Source of the DNA: an uncultured Cyclobacteriaceae bacterium
GTDB taxonomy: Bacteria > Bacteroidota > Bacteroidia > Cytophagales > Cyclobacteriaceae
Direction: 5' to 3'
Assembly (NCBI GenBank): GCA_943788235.1
Contig: CALSPM010000005.1
Location: 582,001-646,000, forward strand
Length of the DNA stretch: 64,000 nucleotides
Below the pieces are notes generated by a model. That model saw only the letters and a list, made by a program, of their open reading frames with translations, was not told the origin of the DNA and ran no database searches. Of the stretch, positions 10,469 through 19,713 are shown piece by piece. Position numbers and translations under genes: made by a program. Each line of letters opens with the position of its first letter. The stretch's first letter is position 1.

Positions 10469-10586
10469 AATAAGGACCTAAAAAATCTATTATGGTTTTT
10501 TATAAAGAAATTAATTAATTGATAATACCGTAAAAATATCGTAATTTTACACTCTTTTAAGTAAAACAGTATTAAATATCTTTGTT

Positions 10587-11399
10587 ATGTCAAATTTTAA
10601 AATCTTATATGTTGCTAGCGAAATTAATCCTTTTCTTAAGACATCTGAGGTAGCCGATTTCGTCAGGAGCTTGCCACAAGCAATGTTAGAAAAAGGGATG
10701 GAAATTAGAATTCTCGTACCTAGGTTTGGTTTGATAAATGAAAGGAAAAACAGACTGCATGAAGTGGTTCGATTATCGGGGATAAATATTTCTGTTGGAG
10801 ATGAGGAAAAACCTTTGGTGATTAAAGTCGCTTCGATCCCTAATGCCAAATTGCAGGTATATTTCATAGACAATGAAGACTATTTTCATAGAAAGGCTGT
10901 TTTTTATGACAAGCAAGATAACTTCTATAAAGATAATGATGAGCGCGCAATATTTTTCTGTAAAGGCGTTTTAGAAACGGTTAAAAAGCTGGGATGGGCA
11001 CCTGACGTCATTCATTGTAATGATTGGATGACAAGTTTAATTCCTTTATATGTTAAAACAACTTATAAAAACGAGCCAATTTTTCAAAATGCAAAGACGG
11101 TGTTTACTGTTCATGATACCAAATTTAATCATGTATTTGGAGATGACTTATTGGAAAAAGTCAAAATGATTGATATTGAAGACAGTATGTTAGATCTGCT
11201 AAGAACTGCAGATTATGAGGGTTTTATCAAGATAGGGATGCAATATGCCGATGTCATAAGTAATGCTGATGGAGAAGCATCAGCTAGTTTTAAAGCATTG
11301 ATAAAAACCCTCCCAAAGGGAAATCAAATTAATGATATCAAGCAAGATGAAAATTTCGAGGATTCTTATTATAAACTGTACAATGAGCTTATTGGATAA
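10587..11399 (+). CDS. Glycogen/starch synthase-like protein, N-terminal GT5 domain only
   Basis: A 270-residue protein matching the N-terminal Rossmann domain of GT5 glycogen synthases (ILYVASEINPFLKTSEVADF, then DVIHCNDWMTSLIPLYVKTTY and TVFTVHD). Bacterial GlgA has about 480 residues and a second GT-B domain that carries the KxGG/ADP-glucose contacts; that half is absent. The short form is usual for this Bacteroidota neighbourhood, so it is not a local truncation. The canonical KTGGL motif near the N-terminus is replaced by KTSEV, which makes ordinary glycogen synthase activity doubtful. The gene overlaps the start of the DUF4270 gene. Confidence 0.8.
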   Translation: MSNFKILYVASEINPFLKTSEVADFVRSLPQAMLEKGMEIRILVPRFGLINERKNRLHEVVRLSGINISVGDEEKPLVIKVASIPNAKLQVYFIDNEDYFHRKAVFYDKQDNFYKDNDERAIFFCKGVLETVKKLGWAPDVIHCNDWMTSLIPLYVKTTYKNEPIFQNAKTVFTVHDTKFNHVFGDDLLEKVKMIDIEDSMLDLLRTADYEGFIKIGMQYADVISNADGEASASFKALIKTLPKGNQINDIKQDENFEDSYYKLYNELIG

Positions 11400-12706
11400 G
11401 GGGATTTTTTTTAATCATAGGTCTGCTCACATTAATTACTTCGTCCTGCGAACAAGATGAAAGCATCATTAAGGTGAACGTGGAAGGTGTGACCAATACT
11501 AATTATATTGAATTCAACTTACCTACGAGTGAAATATTTATTGATAGTTTAAGGACAGATGATTCCGATTTCATTTTGGTTGGGGATTATGAAGACCCAC
11601 TTTTAGGGGCACTAGCTGCTAAGGCATACTTTGAGTTACAATATGACTCGGGCGCGGTTATAGCAGATACTTTGTTATTAGATTCAGTAGTTTTCATACT
11701 CAAAATTGAGGACCAGCTTATGAACGATGCTTCAGCAATCTTCAATATGGAGTTTCATGGATTGCGTGATTCCCTCTTTTCTCAGGCAGTTTACCTTGCT
11801 ACGAAACAATTAACATTAGCTAAGCGTATTCAAAGTGTTAAAGAAATTGTTCTTAAATCTGATACATTGTTGACTTTTTCTGGAGCTGATTTTGGATATT
11901 ATTTATATGAAAAATTAAAAGGATTAGACGTGAGCGATCAATACGCTTACACGAGTGAGTTTGCCTTTGTACCTGCAGTAGAAAATGAGGCTTTACTGTC
12001 TTTTGATTTGATTTCTGATGAAACCAAAATCCTGATCTTTTCAAGGGATCCTAGCGACTCTTTGTTTATCACTCAACTTAAATTTAATAGTGTTCATTTC
12101 ACCCACCTGGATAGGAACAAATCTGATACTGATCTATCAGGACTTTCAAATCTCGATAGTCTACAATTTGCCGATGATTTCAGTATTTTTAATCCTTTAC
12201 AAGGCTTATTTACGGTACTAGATTTTTCGGAGGTAATGCTTTTTTTGTATCAATTAGACGATTTTGTTCTCAATAATGTGGAGTTAGAAGTTGGCTTGAC
12301 TACAGCTTCGACAGATCCCATAGTAGGCGTGAATTTTTATGCTCTTAATCAGGAAAGCGGTATAAATGGAAATGTTTTTGCTTCCCTCGATCTAGTGCTC
12401 GCAGGGAATTTAGATTATATTTCTACCTTCAATCAGGCGGCCAATGATTTTTTACTCAGTGAAAAGAGCTTTATTTCCGGAGCAGGTGCTTTTTCACCTC
12501 TTATTTCCGAGGTATCCGAATTAACCTATAATTCCATGATTACTTTGGCCCTGGAAGATCAATACCTTCGAAAGACTTTTTTAGGGGAGGATACTTTTGA
12601 TAAATTGGTCATGATTGCAGAGGACAGATTAACGTTCAATCAATCGTTTATCGAACGGGGATCAGTGGCGGTCAAAATCTATTATACCAAATCTAAGGGA
12701 TTATAA
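11383..12706 (+). CDS. DUF4270 lipoprotein, frame broken in a T8 run near the start
   Basis: Secreted lipoprotein of the DUF4270 family, unknown function, about 435 residues when repaired. In the main frame the sequence upstream of residue VNVEG still encodes a signal peptide with lipobox (LLTLITSSC) but has no start codon. The only ATG (11383, inside the end of the preceding gene) is in another frame. Dropping one T from the eight at 11405-11412 joins them as MSLLDKGIFLIIGLL. So the gene is either mis-sequenced at a homopolymer or switched off by slippage. A GTG at 11474 would give a protein without a signal peptide and is unlikely. glmS follows after 1 bp. Confidence 0.78.
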
Positions 12707-12707
12707 G

Positions 12708-14543
12708 ATGTGTGGAATTGTAGCTTATATCGGAGCAAATAATGCCTTAAAAGTGCTTATCAAAGGCTTAAGTAGACTGGAATACAGAGGCTATGATAGT
12801 TCGGGTATTGCCCTAATTGATGAGGGATTGAGGGTATTTAAGAAACAAGGCAAAGTCAAAGACCTTGTAAAGGATATTGGGGAGACCCAATTACGTGGAA
12901 CTATCGGGATAGGACATACGCGCTGGGCCACACATGGGATACCCAATGATGTCAATTCTCATCCACATGTGTCAGAAAATGGTAAAATATCTATCATTCA
13001 TAATGGCATCATTGAAAATTATCAAGCCATTAAAACTGATCTAGAACTACGAGGTTATACTTTTAAAAGTGATACCGACACGGAGGTGGTGGTATGCTTG
13101 ATTGAGGATATCCAAAAAAACAGTCAGCTCCAGATTGGAGATGCGGTGAGAGTAGCGTTATCCAAAATTGAGGGCGCCTATGCACTCGTAGTTTTATCAG
13201 AGGACCAACCAGATAGACTGATTGCTGCAAGAAAGGGAAGCCCTATGGTTTTAGGTCTAGGTGAAGGAGAGTATTTCGTAGCTTCAGATGCTTCACCTAT
13301 CATAGAATATACAGATAAGGTTATTTATTTGAATGACGAAGAAATTGCGGTGATCACCCGCGAGGGCTATGAAATTAGAAATTTACAAGATATGCCCCAG
13401 TCACCTTACATCGAACGGTTAGATTTGGAGCTTGAAGCTATTGAAAAAGGAGGATATGATTATTTCATGCTTAAAGAGATTTTCGAGCAACCCCAGTCAA
13501 TAGCAGATGCCATGCGTGGTAGACTCTCCATTGATGCCCCTAAATTGGTATTGGGAGGGATTCAAAAACATGCAGAGCAACTGGTTGAAGCTAAAAGGAT
13601 AATTATTATTGCTTGTGGCACATCTTGGCATGCTGGTTTGGTTGCCGAATACCTTATTGAAGATTTATGTAGGATTCCAGTTGAGGTGGAGTATGCCTCT
13701 GAATTTAGATATCGAAATCCTATTATTGAGAAAGGAGACATAATTATGGCCATATCTCAATCAGGTGAGACAGCCGATACCTTAGCGGCGATTGAGCTTG
13801 CAAAATCTAAGGGAGCCATTATTTTAGGGGTTGTTAATTCAGTAGGGTCGTCTATCTCCAGGCTCACACACGAAGGTGCCTATTTGCACACAGGTCCAGA
13901 GATTGGCGTTGCCTCAACCAAAGCCTTCACAGGTCAACTTACCGTACTTATCATGATTGCCTTGAGGGTAGCCATGCGTAAGCAAACGATTTCTTTATCT
14001 ACTTATCAGGATCTTTTAGAAGCGTTGCATCAAATTCCCAATAAGATCAAGCGGGTCCTTGAGAAAAATGATCAGATAAAAGAAATTTCAGCATCTATTA
14101 AAGAGGTTTCTAATGCTTTGTATTTGGGTCGGGGATATAATTTTCCAGTCGCCTTAGAAGGAGCCTTGAAATTAAAAGAAATTTCTTATATCCATGCCGA
14201 AGGCTATCCAGCAGCTGAAATGAAGCATGGGCCTATTGCCTTGGTTGATGAAAACATGCCGGTCATTATCATTGCTACGCGAGATAAATCTTATGATAAA
14301 ATTGTATCCAACATACAGGAGATCAAGGCAAGGAAAGGGATCGTGATTGCTGTGGTTACTGAGGGAGATCTTTTGATTTCTAAGATGTCAGATTTTATCA
14401 TTGAGGTACCTGATACGCCAGAATTTTTGATGCCCTTGTTATCTGTGATCCCTTTGCAGTTGCTGTCTTATCACATCGCACTGCTTAGAGGTTGCAATGT
14501 TGATCAGCCAAGAAACTTAGCTAAGTCAGTTACAGTGGAGTAG
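12708..14543 (+). CDS. glmS: Glutamine-fructose-6-phosphate aminotransferase (isomerizing)
   Basis: Makes glucosamine-6-phosphate for peptidoglycan and LPS. The class II glutaminase domain begins with the catalytic Cys (MCGIVAYIG; Cys2 after Met removal) and has GIGHTRWATHG. Two SIS domains follow (ACGTSWHAG, AISQSGETADTL, and LGRGYNFPVALEGALKLKEI), and the protein ends DQPRNLAKSVTVE. 611 residues, full length. It is the last gene of the set with the one-domain glycogen synthase and DUF4270. No glmS ribozyme or leader is seen, as expected outside Firmicutes. Confidence 0.97.
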   Translation: MCGIVAYIGANNALKVLIKGLSRLEYRGYDSSGIALIDEGLRVFKKQGKVKDLVKDIGETQLRGTIGIGHTRWATHGIPNDVNSHPHVSENGKISIIHNGIIENYQAIKTDLELRGYTFKSDTDTEVVVCLIEDIQKNSQLQIGDAVRVALSKIEGAYALVVLSEDQPDRLIAARKGSPMVLGLGEGEYFVASDASPIIEYTDKVIYLNDEEIAVITREGYEIRNLQDMPQSPYIERLDLELEAIEKGGYDYFMLKEIFEQPQSIADAMRGRLSIDAPKLVLGGIQKHAEQLVEAKRIIIIACGTSWHAGLVAEYLIEDLCRIPVEVEYASEFRYRNPIIEKGDIIMAISQSGETADTLAAIELAKSKGAIILGVVNSVGSSISRLTHEGAYLHTGPEIGVASTKAFTGQLTVLIMIALRVAMRKQTISLSTYQDLLEALHQIPNKIKRVLEKNDQIKEISASIKEVSNALYLGRGYNFPVALEGALKLKEISYIHAEGYPAAEMKHGPIALVDENMPVIIIATRDKSYDKIVSNIQEIKARKGIVIAVVTEGDLLISKMSDFIIEVPDTPEFLMPLLSVIPLQLLSYHIALLRGCNVDQPRNLAKSVTVE

Positions 14544-14551
14544 TATTAAGG

Positions 14552-14875
14552 AACCGTTCATCTTACCCCACAAACCTACTCGTAACATTCACAATATCAG
14601 TTATTACTACTAAACTTTGGGAATCCAATTATTCCGAATATCAACAATATTTGTTTGATAGAATTAAAGGATATAAGGAAGATAATCTTACCCCTATTGG
14701 TTACAGAAAGATATCTCAAATCTTCAACGATGAGGGATTGAAAACCCCTCGAAATACAGAATTTTCAAATTCTAAAGTTCATTCTATCTACAAAAAAGGT
14801 AAGATTAGAGAGGAACGAATAAATAGAGAAGATATCGTTGAGGTCTCTCAACCTGAAATATATGTAATTAAGTAA
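14552..14875 (+). pseudogene. Recombinase-domain-like fragment, copy 1, no start codon
   Basis: An open frame without a usable ATG runs out of the glmS end to 14875. It reads LLVTFTISVITTKLWESN, then YLFDRIKGYKEDNLTPIGYR, KISQIFNDEGLKTPRN and SNSKVHSIYKKGK. The last three blocks resemble the 'recombinase' helical domain of large serine recombinases (repeat pattern of a helix, N-x-x-G-x-x-T-P-R and a basic helix). The catalytic resolvase domain is missing. A second, diverged copy with the same layout lies at 16161-16532 after the S41-like gene. TTG 14651 could start a 74-residue product, but I see no strong start signal. Remnant of a mobile element, or a small DNA-binding protein. Confidence 0.5.
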
Positions 14876-14892
14876 TTGTATTTTTGTTTATA

Positions 14893-16146
14893 ATGGTTTA
14901 TCTCAAGAATTTATTAATAGTTTTGGTTTCTCTCAATCAGATTTTTTCTCAAGAACTTAAATGTGATTGTTATGAAGATTTAGTTTTTTTAAATACTGAA
15001 ATAAAATCAACTCCTTCTTATAAAACTTTAGACAAGGAGGATAAGTTAAGTTTTAAAAAAAGTTTCAATAATGTATTAAATTATGTTGATTCAAATCAAG
15101 TATCAACTTATGAGTGTTTTTATTTTATGAATAAAGTTCTTGAACCATTAAATGATAATCACTCTGAAATTTATGGGAATACGATTTCTTTTGATAAAAA
15201 AAGAATTAAAGAACCCTTCTACTTGGACTCAATTAGTAGTCTAAAGGAGTTTAACATTTTCCCTAAACAATCGATTGATTTAGATTCATTAAAGGTAAAA
15301 CTTAAACTCCAACCTAAAGAAAGTGTTCAAGGAAAATATTCTATTAAAGATGTAATAGAAATAATCATTTACAAAGATGATGTAGAAAATGATTACAAGG
15401 GAGTTGTGACCAAATCAAAAATACCACTTTGGAAAAAGGGAGAACAGATTTTAAAACTGGTAGAAAAAGATGGTTATTTCCAAATATTAACCGGTGGGTT
15501 TAATGATAAAAAACTTTTGTTTTATAGAGACAAAATAAATAATGGTAGATTTTTATTTACAAAGTGGTCTAAAACAAAAAACTATGATAATCATTACGAT
15601 ATAAAGAAAAATTCTCAAAAATATGAGTTTTCTGATTTAAACTCCGAAACACAGTATTTAAGATTAAGTAGTTTTAGTTGTTCAAATAATATTTTAATCA
15701 ATTCTTTCGATTTTTCATATTCAATTAAAAACAAGGTTAATAAAGATTACTTAATAGTTGATTTAAGGAACAATAGTGGGGGTTGTGAAAAAAACTCAAA
15801 AAAATACTTGAAACTATTGAAACGATACTCAAAAAATCATAAGGGAAAAATATTTGTTTTAGTAAATTTTTTAACAAGAAGTAATTCAGAACAATTTCTT
15901 CTTAAACTTAAAAAAACAAATGAGGTTGTTGTATTGGGAGATGACACCAATGGTTCACTTTCATTTGGATGGAATACCTCGAATTCAAAAACATCTCCTT
16001 CAAAACGATTCAATATTCATCTTACCGATATGTATTTTAGTCAATATTTAGAATATCAAAATGTAGGTATAAAACCAGAACATTATTTAAATGTTAATAG
16101 TGATTGGATAAAACAAACATTATCAATAATTAGTAATTATAAATAA
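14893..16146 (+). CDS. Secreted S41-peptidase-like protein
   Basis: About 417 residues from ATG 14893 with a signal peptide (LLIVLVSLNQIFSQ). The C-terminal third looks like the S41 (tail-specific/C-terminal processing) peptidase core: YLIVDLRNNSGGCEKNSKKY, the strand KIFVLVNFLTRSNSEQFLLK (candidate nucleophile Ser in the SNSEQ segment), and VGIKPEHYL near the end. No PDZ domain is obvious. Base composition is far more AT-rich than neighbouring core genes, with many AAA and TTT codons, so I infer recent acquisition. Flanked on both sides by recombinase-like fragments. Substrate unknown; the N-terminal half matches nothing I recognise. Confidence 0.65.
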   Translation: MVYLKNLLIVLVSLNQIFSQELKCDCYEDLVFLNTEIKSTPSYKTLDKEDKLSFKKSFNNVLNYVDSNQVSTYECFYFMNKVLEPLNDNHSEIYGNTISFDKKRIKEPFYLDSISSLKEFNIFPKQSIDLDSLKVKLKLQPKESVQGKYSIKDVIEIIIYKDDVENDYKGVVTKSKIPLWKKGEQILKLVEKDGYFQILTGGFNDKKLLFYRDKINNGRFLFTKWSKTKNYDNHYDIKKNSQKYEFSDLNSETQYLRLSSFSCSNNILINSFDFSYSIKNKVNKDYLIVDLRNNSGGCEKNSKKYLKLLKRYSKNHKGKIFVLVNFLTRSNSEQFLLKLKKTNEVVVLGDDTNGSLSFGWNTSNSKTSPSKRFNIHLTDMYFSQYLEYQNVGIKPEHYLNVNSDWIKQTLSIISNYK

Positions 16147-16160
16147 TTAAAAAATTTATA

Positions 16161-16532
16161 GGGTTACAATTTCCAACCCACAAGATTATTCCCTCACTGT
16201 GGAATGAGTATGATAGGGGGTATTTAATCACCCATCTATTAGTTGAAGTAGAAGTAATTTCTCCAAAATTTTGGGTATTACCACTGTCTTCCTCACAGAT
16301 TGAAAAATATAATTTCATTAAGGAAAAAAGAAGTCAAGGGTTCAACTATCTTCAGATTAGTGATATGATGAATGAATCTCATTTCAAACCTCAACGAACT
16401 TTGAAATTCACCCCACAACAAGTTTGGGGATTAGAATTTAAGATGGAAAATCGTATTAAAAGATTAGATAAAATCGAGAATTCTAAGATTATTTCTATTG
16501 GTGTGATTAAAAAAATGTTAAAACGTAACTAA
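16161..16532 (+). pseudogene. Recombinase-domain-like fragment, copy 2, no start codon
   Basis: An open frame with no good start follows the S41-like gene. It reads LITHLLVEVEVISPKFWVLP, then QIEKYNFIKEKRSQGFNYLQ, ISDMMNESHFKPQRT, a glutamine/tryptophan-containing helix and a basic end. Block by block it parallels the fragment at 14552-14875: a short hydrophobic beta-like start, an aromatic K-x-W, Y-x-F-I-K, I-S-x-x-x-N, then P-R/Q-R-T. Identity is low, so these are old relatives rather than a fresh duplication. Same interpretation and doubts as copy 1. Confidence 0.42.
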
Positions 16533-16599
16533 TTAATCCTTAGGAAAATTTATTCTTGACATTAGAGATTTAGTGTTGTTTTTTAACTGAACAACCTAT

Positions 16600-17166
16600 T
16601 CAAGATTTTCTTGAATTAATAAAATTGATATAAAATCCAATTGTTAGGATTATATAACCTAAAACATTAACCCATCCCCCACCAATATAAATTACTAATG
16701 TACCTATCAAAACTAATAAGGTTCCAGTTTTTGAATTTTTGTAATAAATAAAACTTGAAGTAAGTAATCCAAGATTGAATAACAATCCATTAAATTTCAT
16801 AAAAGGTTTCCATATTTCTGGAGTATTGATTAAATGTTCAGATACTTGTCTTTTAAGTTCAGGTTCTTTTAAACTCCAAAAAACAAAATCAAGGACACAC
16901 ATCCCAATTATTAAACCTATTCCAAGTATTAATGTTGGAGAACTTATATAATTCCATCTACTTTTGGGAAAATTTCCAATTTGAGGAATGAGTAATAAAA
17001 CACCGAAAATCATCAACCAGTGGGAAAAATCAATTGGTTCTTGATTGTGAAGTTTTTCAAGATCATTGAAATATATGAAAATTAAATACTGACCGACTGT
17101 ATATGTAAATAGACCTAAGAGAAATAAAATTTCGTTTTGATTTCGTTTTTTTAAATATTTGTTCAT
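16600..17166 (-). CDS. Multi-pass membrane protein, hypothetical
   Basis: 188 residues with about five or six hydrophobic helices (for example ILFLLGLFTYTVGQYLIFI, LMIFGVLLLIP, TLILGIGLIIGMCVLDFVF and GTLLVLIGTLVIYIGGGWV), a basic N-terminus and a short basic tail. No family recognised. The composition is as AT-rich as the S41-like gene beside it, and it points the opposite way, closing the accessory island between glmS and ridA. Start at ATG 17166; no nearby partner suggests its job. Confidence 0.6.
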   Translation of the reverse strand: MNKYLKKRNQNEILFLLGLFTYTVGQYLIFIYFNDLEKLHNQEPIDFSHWLMIFGVLLLIPQIGNFPKSRWNYISSPTLILGIGLIIGMCVLDFVFWSLKEPELKRQVSEHLINTPEIWKPFMKFNGLLFNLGLLTSSFIYYKNSKTGTLLVLIGTLVIYIGGGWVNVLGYIILTIGFYINFINSRKS

Positions 17167-17500
17167 TTCTTGTTTATATAAATAATGAAATTGATCTGTT
17201 TAATTGAACATAGTAAAATTACAAAACTGAAATCGAACTGAGTTATCAACCAGGAGATTTGTCTTTACTGATTACGGTGTAGTAAATCTTAAGCATCTTA
17301 CTTCTGCTCGTGATTATAAACTTAACGCGTAGCTTAACTTCCAAGACTCGATCAAGGCGCACTTTTTGTGATCTGTGAAATCAATGGATCCTTTGACTAG
17401 GATTCCCTCAATTAAATTTCCAATTCATTTGAGCCTTAGCTCACTCGAGATCGTTATCTTTAAGGCTAGTAGAACTAATTGTTAAATCAAATCAATTATT
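17167..17500. other. Intergenic region, no gene seen
   Basis: 334 bp between the membrane protein and ridA. Stops are frequent in all frames, and no tRNA-like or repeat structure was found. The part after about 17240 is less AT-rich than the island before it, so the island edge probably falls here. A candidate ridA promoter lies at the right end. Confidence 0.6.
17428..17462 (+). promoter_or_regulatory. Candidate Bacteroidota promoter for ridA-gltX
   Basis: TTTG at 17428-17431, a 23 bp gap, then TATCTTTA at 17455-17462, which matches TAnnTTTG except for the last base. It is 38 bp upstream of the ridA start. By pattern only. Confidence 0.35.
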
Positions 17501-17878
17501 ATGAAAATAATTTACTCAGAAAATGCACCAAATCCAATTGGTCCTTACAGTCAAGCGGTATTGGTGAATGGTCTACTTTATATTTCAGGTCAAGTAGCTA
17601 TTGATAGTAAAATACAAGATTTAATAACAGGAAGTATTGAAGCAGAAACTACCCAGGTTATGGAAAATTTAGGGGCGATACTTAAGGAAGCGTCAACTGA
17701 TTTTTCTAAGGTGATCAAATGCAGTATTTTCATTAGGGATATGGATGATTTTGCCAAGATCAATGAAGTTTATGGAAAATATTTTAGTAAAAATCCTCCT
17801 GCTCGCGAGACTATAGAAGTCTCAAAATTACCGAAAAACGGGAATATTGAGATTTCATGCATTGCTTCAGTACATTAA
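17501..17878 (+). CDS. ridA: RidA family reactive intermediate/imine deaminase
   Basis: Hydrolyses reactive 2-aminoacrylate-type enamines made by PLP enzymes. The 125 residues show the family blocks NAPNPIGPYSQAVLVNGLLY, ISGQVAID, and PPARETIEVSKLPKNGNIEI, which contains the substrate-binding Arg of PPARE. ATG 17501. It lies 24 bp upstream of gltX on the same strand, possibly co-transcribed. Confidence 0.92.
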   Translation: MKIIYSENAPNPIGPYSQAVLVNGLLYISGQVAIDSKIQDLITGSIEAETTQVMENLGAILKEASTDFSKVIKCSIFIRDMDDFAKINEVYGKYFSKNPPARETIEVSKLPKNGNIEISCIASVH

Positions 17879-17902
17879 GATTGTAAAAAACTAGCGTTAT
17901 CT

Positions 17903-19450
17903 ATGAGTCAGGTAAGGGTAAGATTTGCACCTAGTCCAACGGGAGGATTGCATATTGGAGGAGTGAGAACAGCTATTTTCAATTATCTCTATTCAAAAAA
18001 AATGGGAGGTACTTTTATTTTAAGAATAGAAGACACCGATCAATCACGATTTATAGCTGGAGCCGAGGCCTATATTAAAGAAACACTTTCATGGTGTGGT
18101 ATTGACCCAGAGGAAGGTCCGGATATTGGAGGTGATTACGGTCCTTACAGGCAATCTGAAAGAAAAAAAATTTATCAAAAATACATACAACAGCTGATTG
18201 ATGAAGGAAAGGCTTATTATGCTTTTGATACGCCGGAGGAAATTGATCAAATGCGCGAAAAATTAAAAGTTGCAGGCGTATTAAATCTTAATTATAACTC
18301 CGCTTCACGGAACACCATGATGAATTCATTGACTTTGTCAAAGGAGGAAGTGAAGGAAAAAATACAAGCAGGGATACCTTATGTGGTACGTTTCAAAATG
18401 TCCGATAAAAGAGAAATCAGATTCCATGATTTGGTCAGGGGTTGGGTATTAGTTCACTCTTCAACTCTAGATGACAAGGTACTCATAAAATCTGATGGAC
18501 TGGCTACCTATCATTTAGCCAATGTTATAGATGACCATTTAATGAAAATTACTCACGTTATTCGTGGAGAAGAATGGCTACCATCAGCCCCGCTCCATGT
18601 GATGCTATATGAAGCGTTTAATTGGGAAGCAGATATACCATATTTCGTGCACTTGCCTCTGATCATGAAACCAGATGGTAATGGAAAACTGAGTAAAAGG
18701 GCAGCAGATAAGGGAGGATTTCCAATTTTCCCACTTAATTGGACCGATCCTACTTCGGGAGAGACTCGTCAAGGGTTTAGAGAAATGGGATTTTCTTCAA
18801 ATGCATTAGTGAATTTTCTGTCTTTATTGGGATGGAACCCAGGTGGGGATCAAGAAATATTTGATCTAAAGGCCCTAATTACAAATTTTTCCATTGAGCG
18901 CATAGGCAAGTCGGGTACAAAATTCGACTTCGATAAAGCCAAATGGTTCAATCAGCATTATCTAAAAAACACGGAGATTGAAGTGCTTGCATTTGAACTA
19001 ATAAAAGATTTATATGACCATTACGGTCTTGAGTGTTCTCTCGAACTAGGTAAACAGATTGTAGAATTATTTATTCAAAGAGTTACTTTTCCTCAAGAAT
19101 TTGCCAGTGCAGCCCAGTTCATTTTTCATGAACCTCAATCATATGATCAAAAAGTGATTCATAAAAAGTGGAATGAAGAAAGTAAAATGGTACTGAATGC
19201 ATATGCCAATAAACTGGCTGTTTTGTCTGAAATTAATGGTGATAGTGCACAGGAATTATTTCAAACCACCATGGCGTCGATCCAAATGAATCCGGGTAAG
19301 GTACTTCAATTGCTGAGGGTATCCATTATGGGTGAGGGGTCCGGACCTGATTTAATGAAAATTATTGAAATTTTGGGTCCTGTTGAAATATCAAAAAGGA
19401 TTCAAAATGCCATAGTACAATTTGACCAAATCAAAATAGTCTTACCATGA
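17903..19450 (+). CDS. gltX: Glutamate-tRNA ligase
   Basis: Charges tRNA-Glu. Class I synthetase signatures: the HIGH box as GGLHIGGVRTAIFNYL and KLSKR within NGKLSKRAADKGG in place of KMSKS. The anticodon-binding helical domain is at the C-terminus. 515 residues, normal length. The stop overlaps the ATG of a 65-residue gene by 4 bp. It has the extended loop typical of Bacteroidota enzymes between the catalytic motifs. Confidence 0.96.
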   Translation: MSQVRVRFAPSPTGGLHIGGVRTAIFNYLYSKKMGGTFILRIEDTDQSRFIAGAEAYIKETLSWCGIDPEEGPDIGGDYGPYRQSERKKIYQKYIQQLIDEGKAYYAFDTPEEIDQMREKLKVAGVLNLNYNSASRNTMMNSLTLSKEEVKEKIQAGIPYVVRFKMSDKREIRFHDLVRGWVLVHSSTLDDKVLIKSDGLATYHLANVIDDHLMKITHVIRGEEWLPSAPLHVMLYEAFNWEADIPYFVHLPLIMKPDGNGKLSKRAADKGGFPIFPLNWTDPTSGETRQGFREMGFSSNALVNFLSLLGWNPGGDQEIFDLKALITNFSIERIGKSGTKFDFDKAKWFNQHYLKNTEIEVLAFELIKDLYDHYGLECSLELGKQIVELFIQRVTFPQEFASAAQFIFHEPQSYDQKVIHKKWNEESKMVLNAYANKLAVLSEINGDSAQELFQTTMASIQMNPGKVLQLLRVSIMGEGSGPDLMKIIEILGPVEISKRIQNAIVQFDQIKIVLP

Positions 19451-19644
19451 AGAAAAAGCGAAAATTAAAGGAGCATGAGCAACCTCAAGTTCATGAAAAA
19501 TTAAAAGGGTTAGAGTTGAAAATAGATAAATTTGGGGAGATAAAATCTAGCTTAAATATTGATCAAATCAATCAGTTTTTAAATGAAAACGTCAAAGATA
19601 AGAAGTTAAGTGATCAAGACATCCCCCATAAAAAAACTAAGTGA
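19447..19644 (+). CDS. Small basic hypothetical protein coupled to gltX
   Basis: 65 residues, highly charged (about a quarter Lys), beginning MKKKRKLKEHEQ. A middle helix LKGLELKIDKFGEIKSSLNI carries heptad-like Leu/Ile spacing. It overlaps gltX by the ATGA arrangement, a good sign of real translation. Similar short ORFs follow gltX in relatives, to my recollection, but no function is known. Confidence 0.5.
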   Translation: MKKKRKLKEHEQPQVHEKLKGLELKIDKFGEIKSSLNIDQINQFLNENVKDKKLSDQDIPHKKTK

Positions 19645-19713
19645 AAAGTTTGATTTAGTAATGAGATAACCCTTCAAAAACCGTATTTTCATGATAATAA
19701 TGAACCGGATTGA

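Noticed and set aside
10577-10584. TATCTTTG, exact -7 element just before the glycogen-synthase-like ATG
   Set aside because: It ends only 2 bp before the ATG, so transcription would begin at or past the start codon; a TTG-N20-TAATTTTA pair at 10519-10549 is an equally weak alternative.
14879-14886. TATTTTTG, exact -7 element before the S41-like gene
   Set aside because: Only 6 bp before ATG 14893 and in very AT-rich DNA, where the motif is expected by chance.
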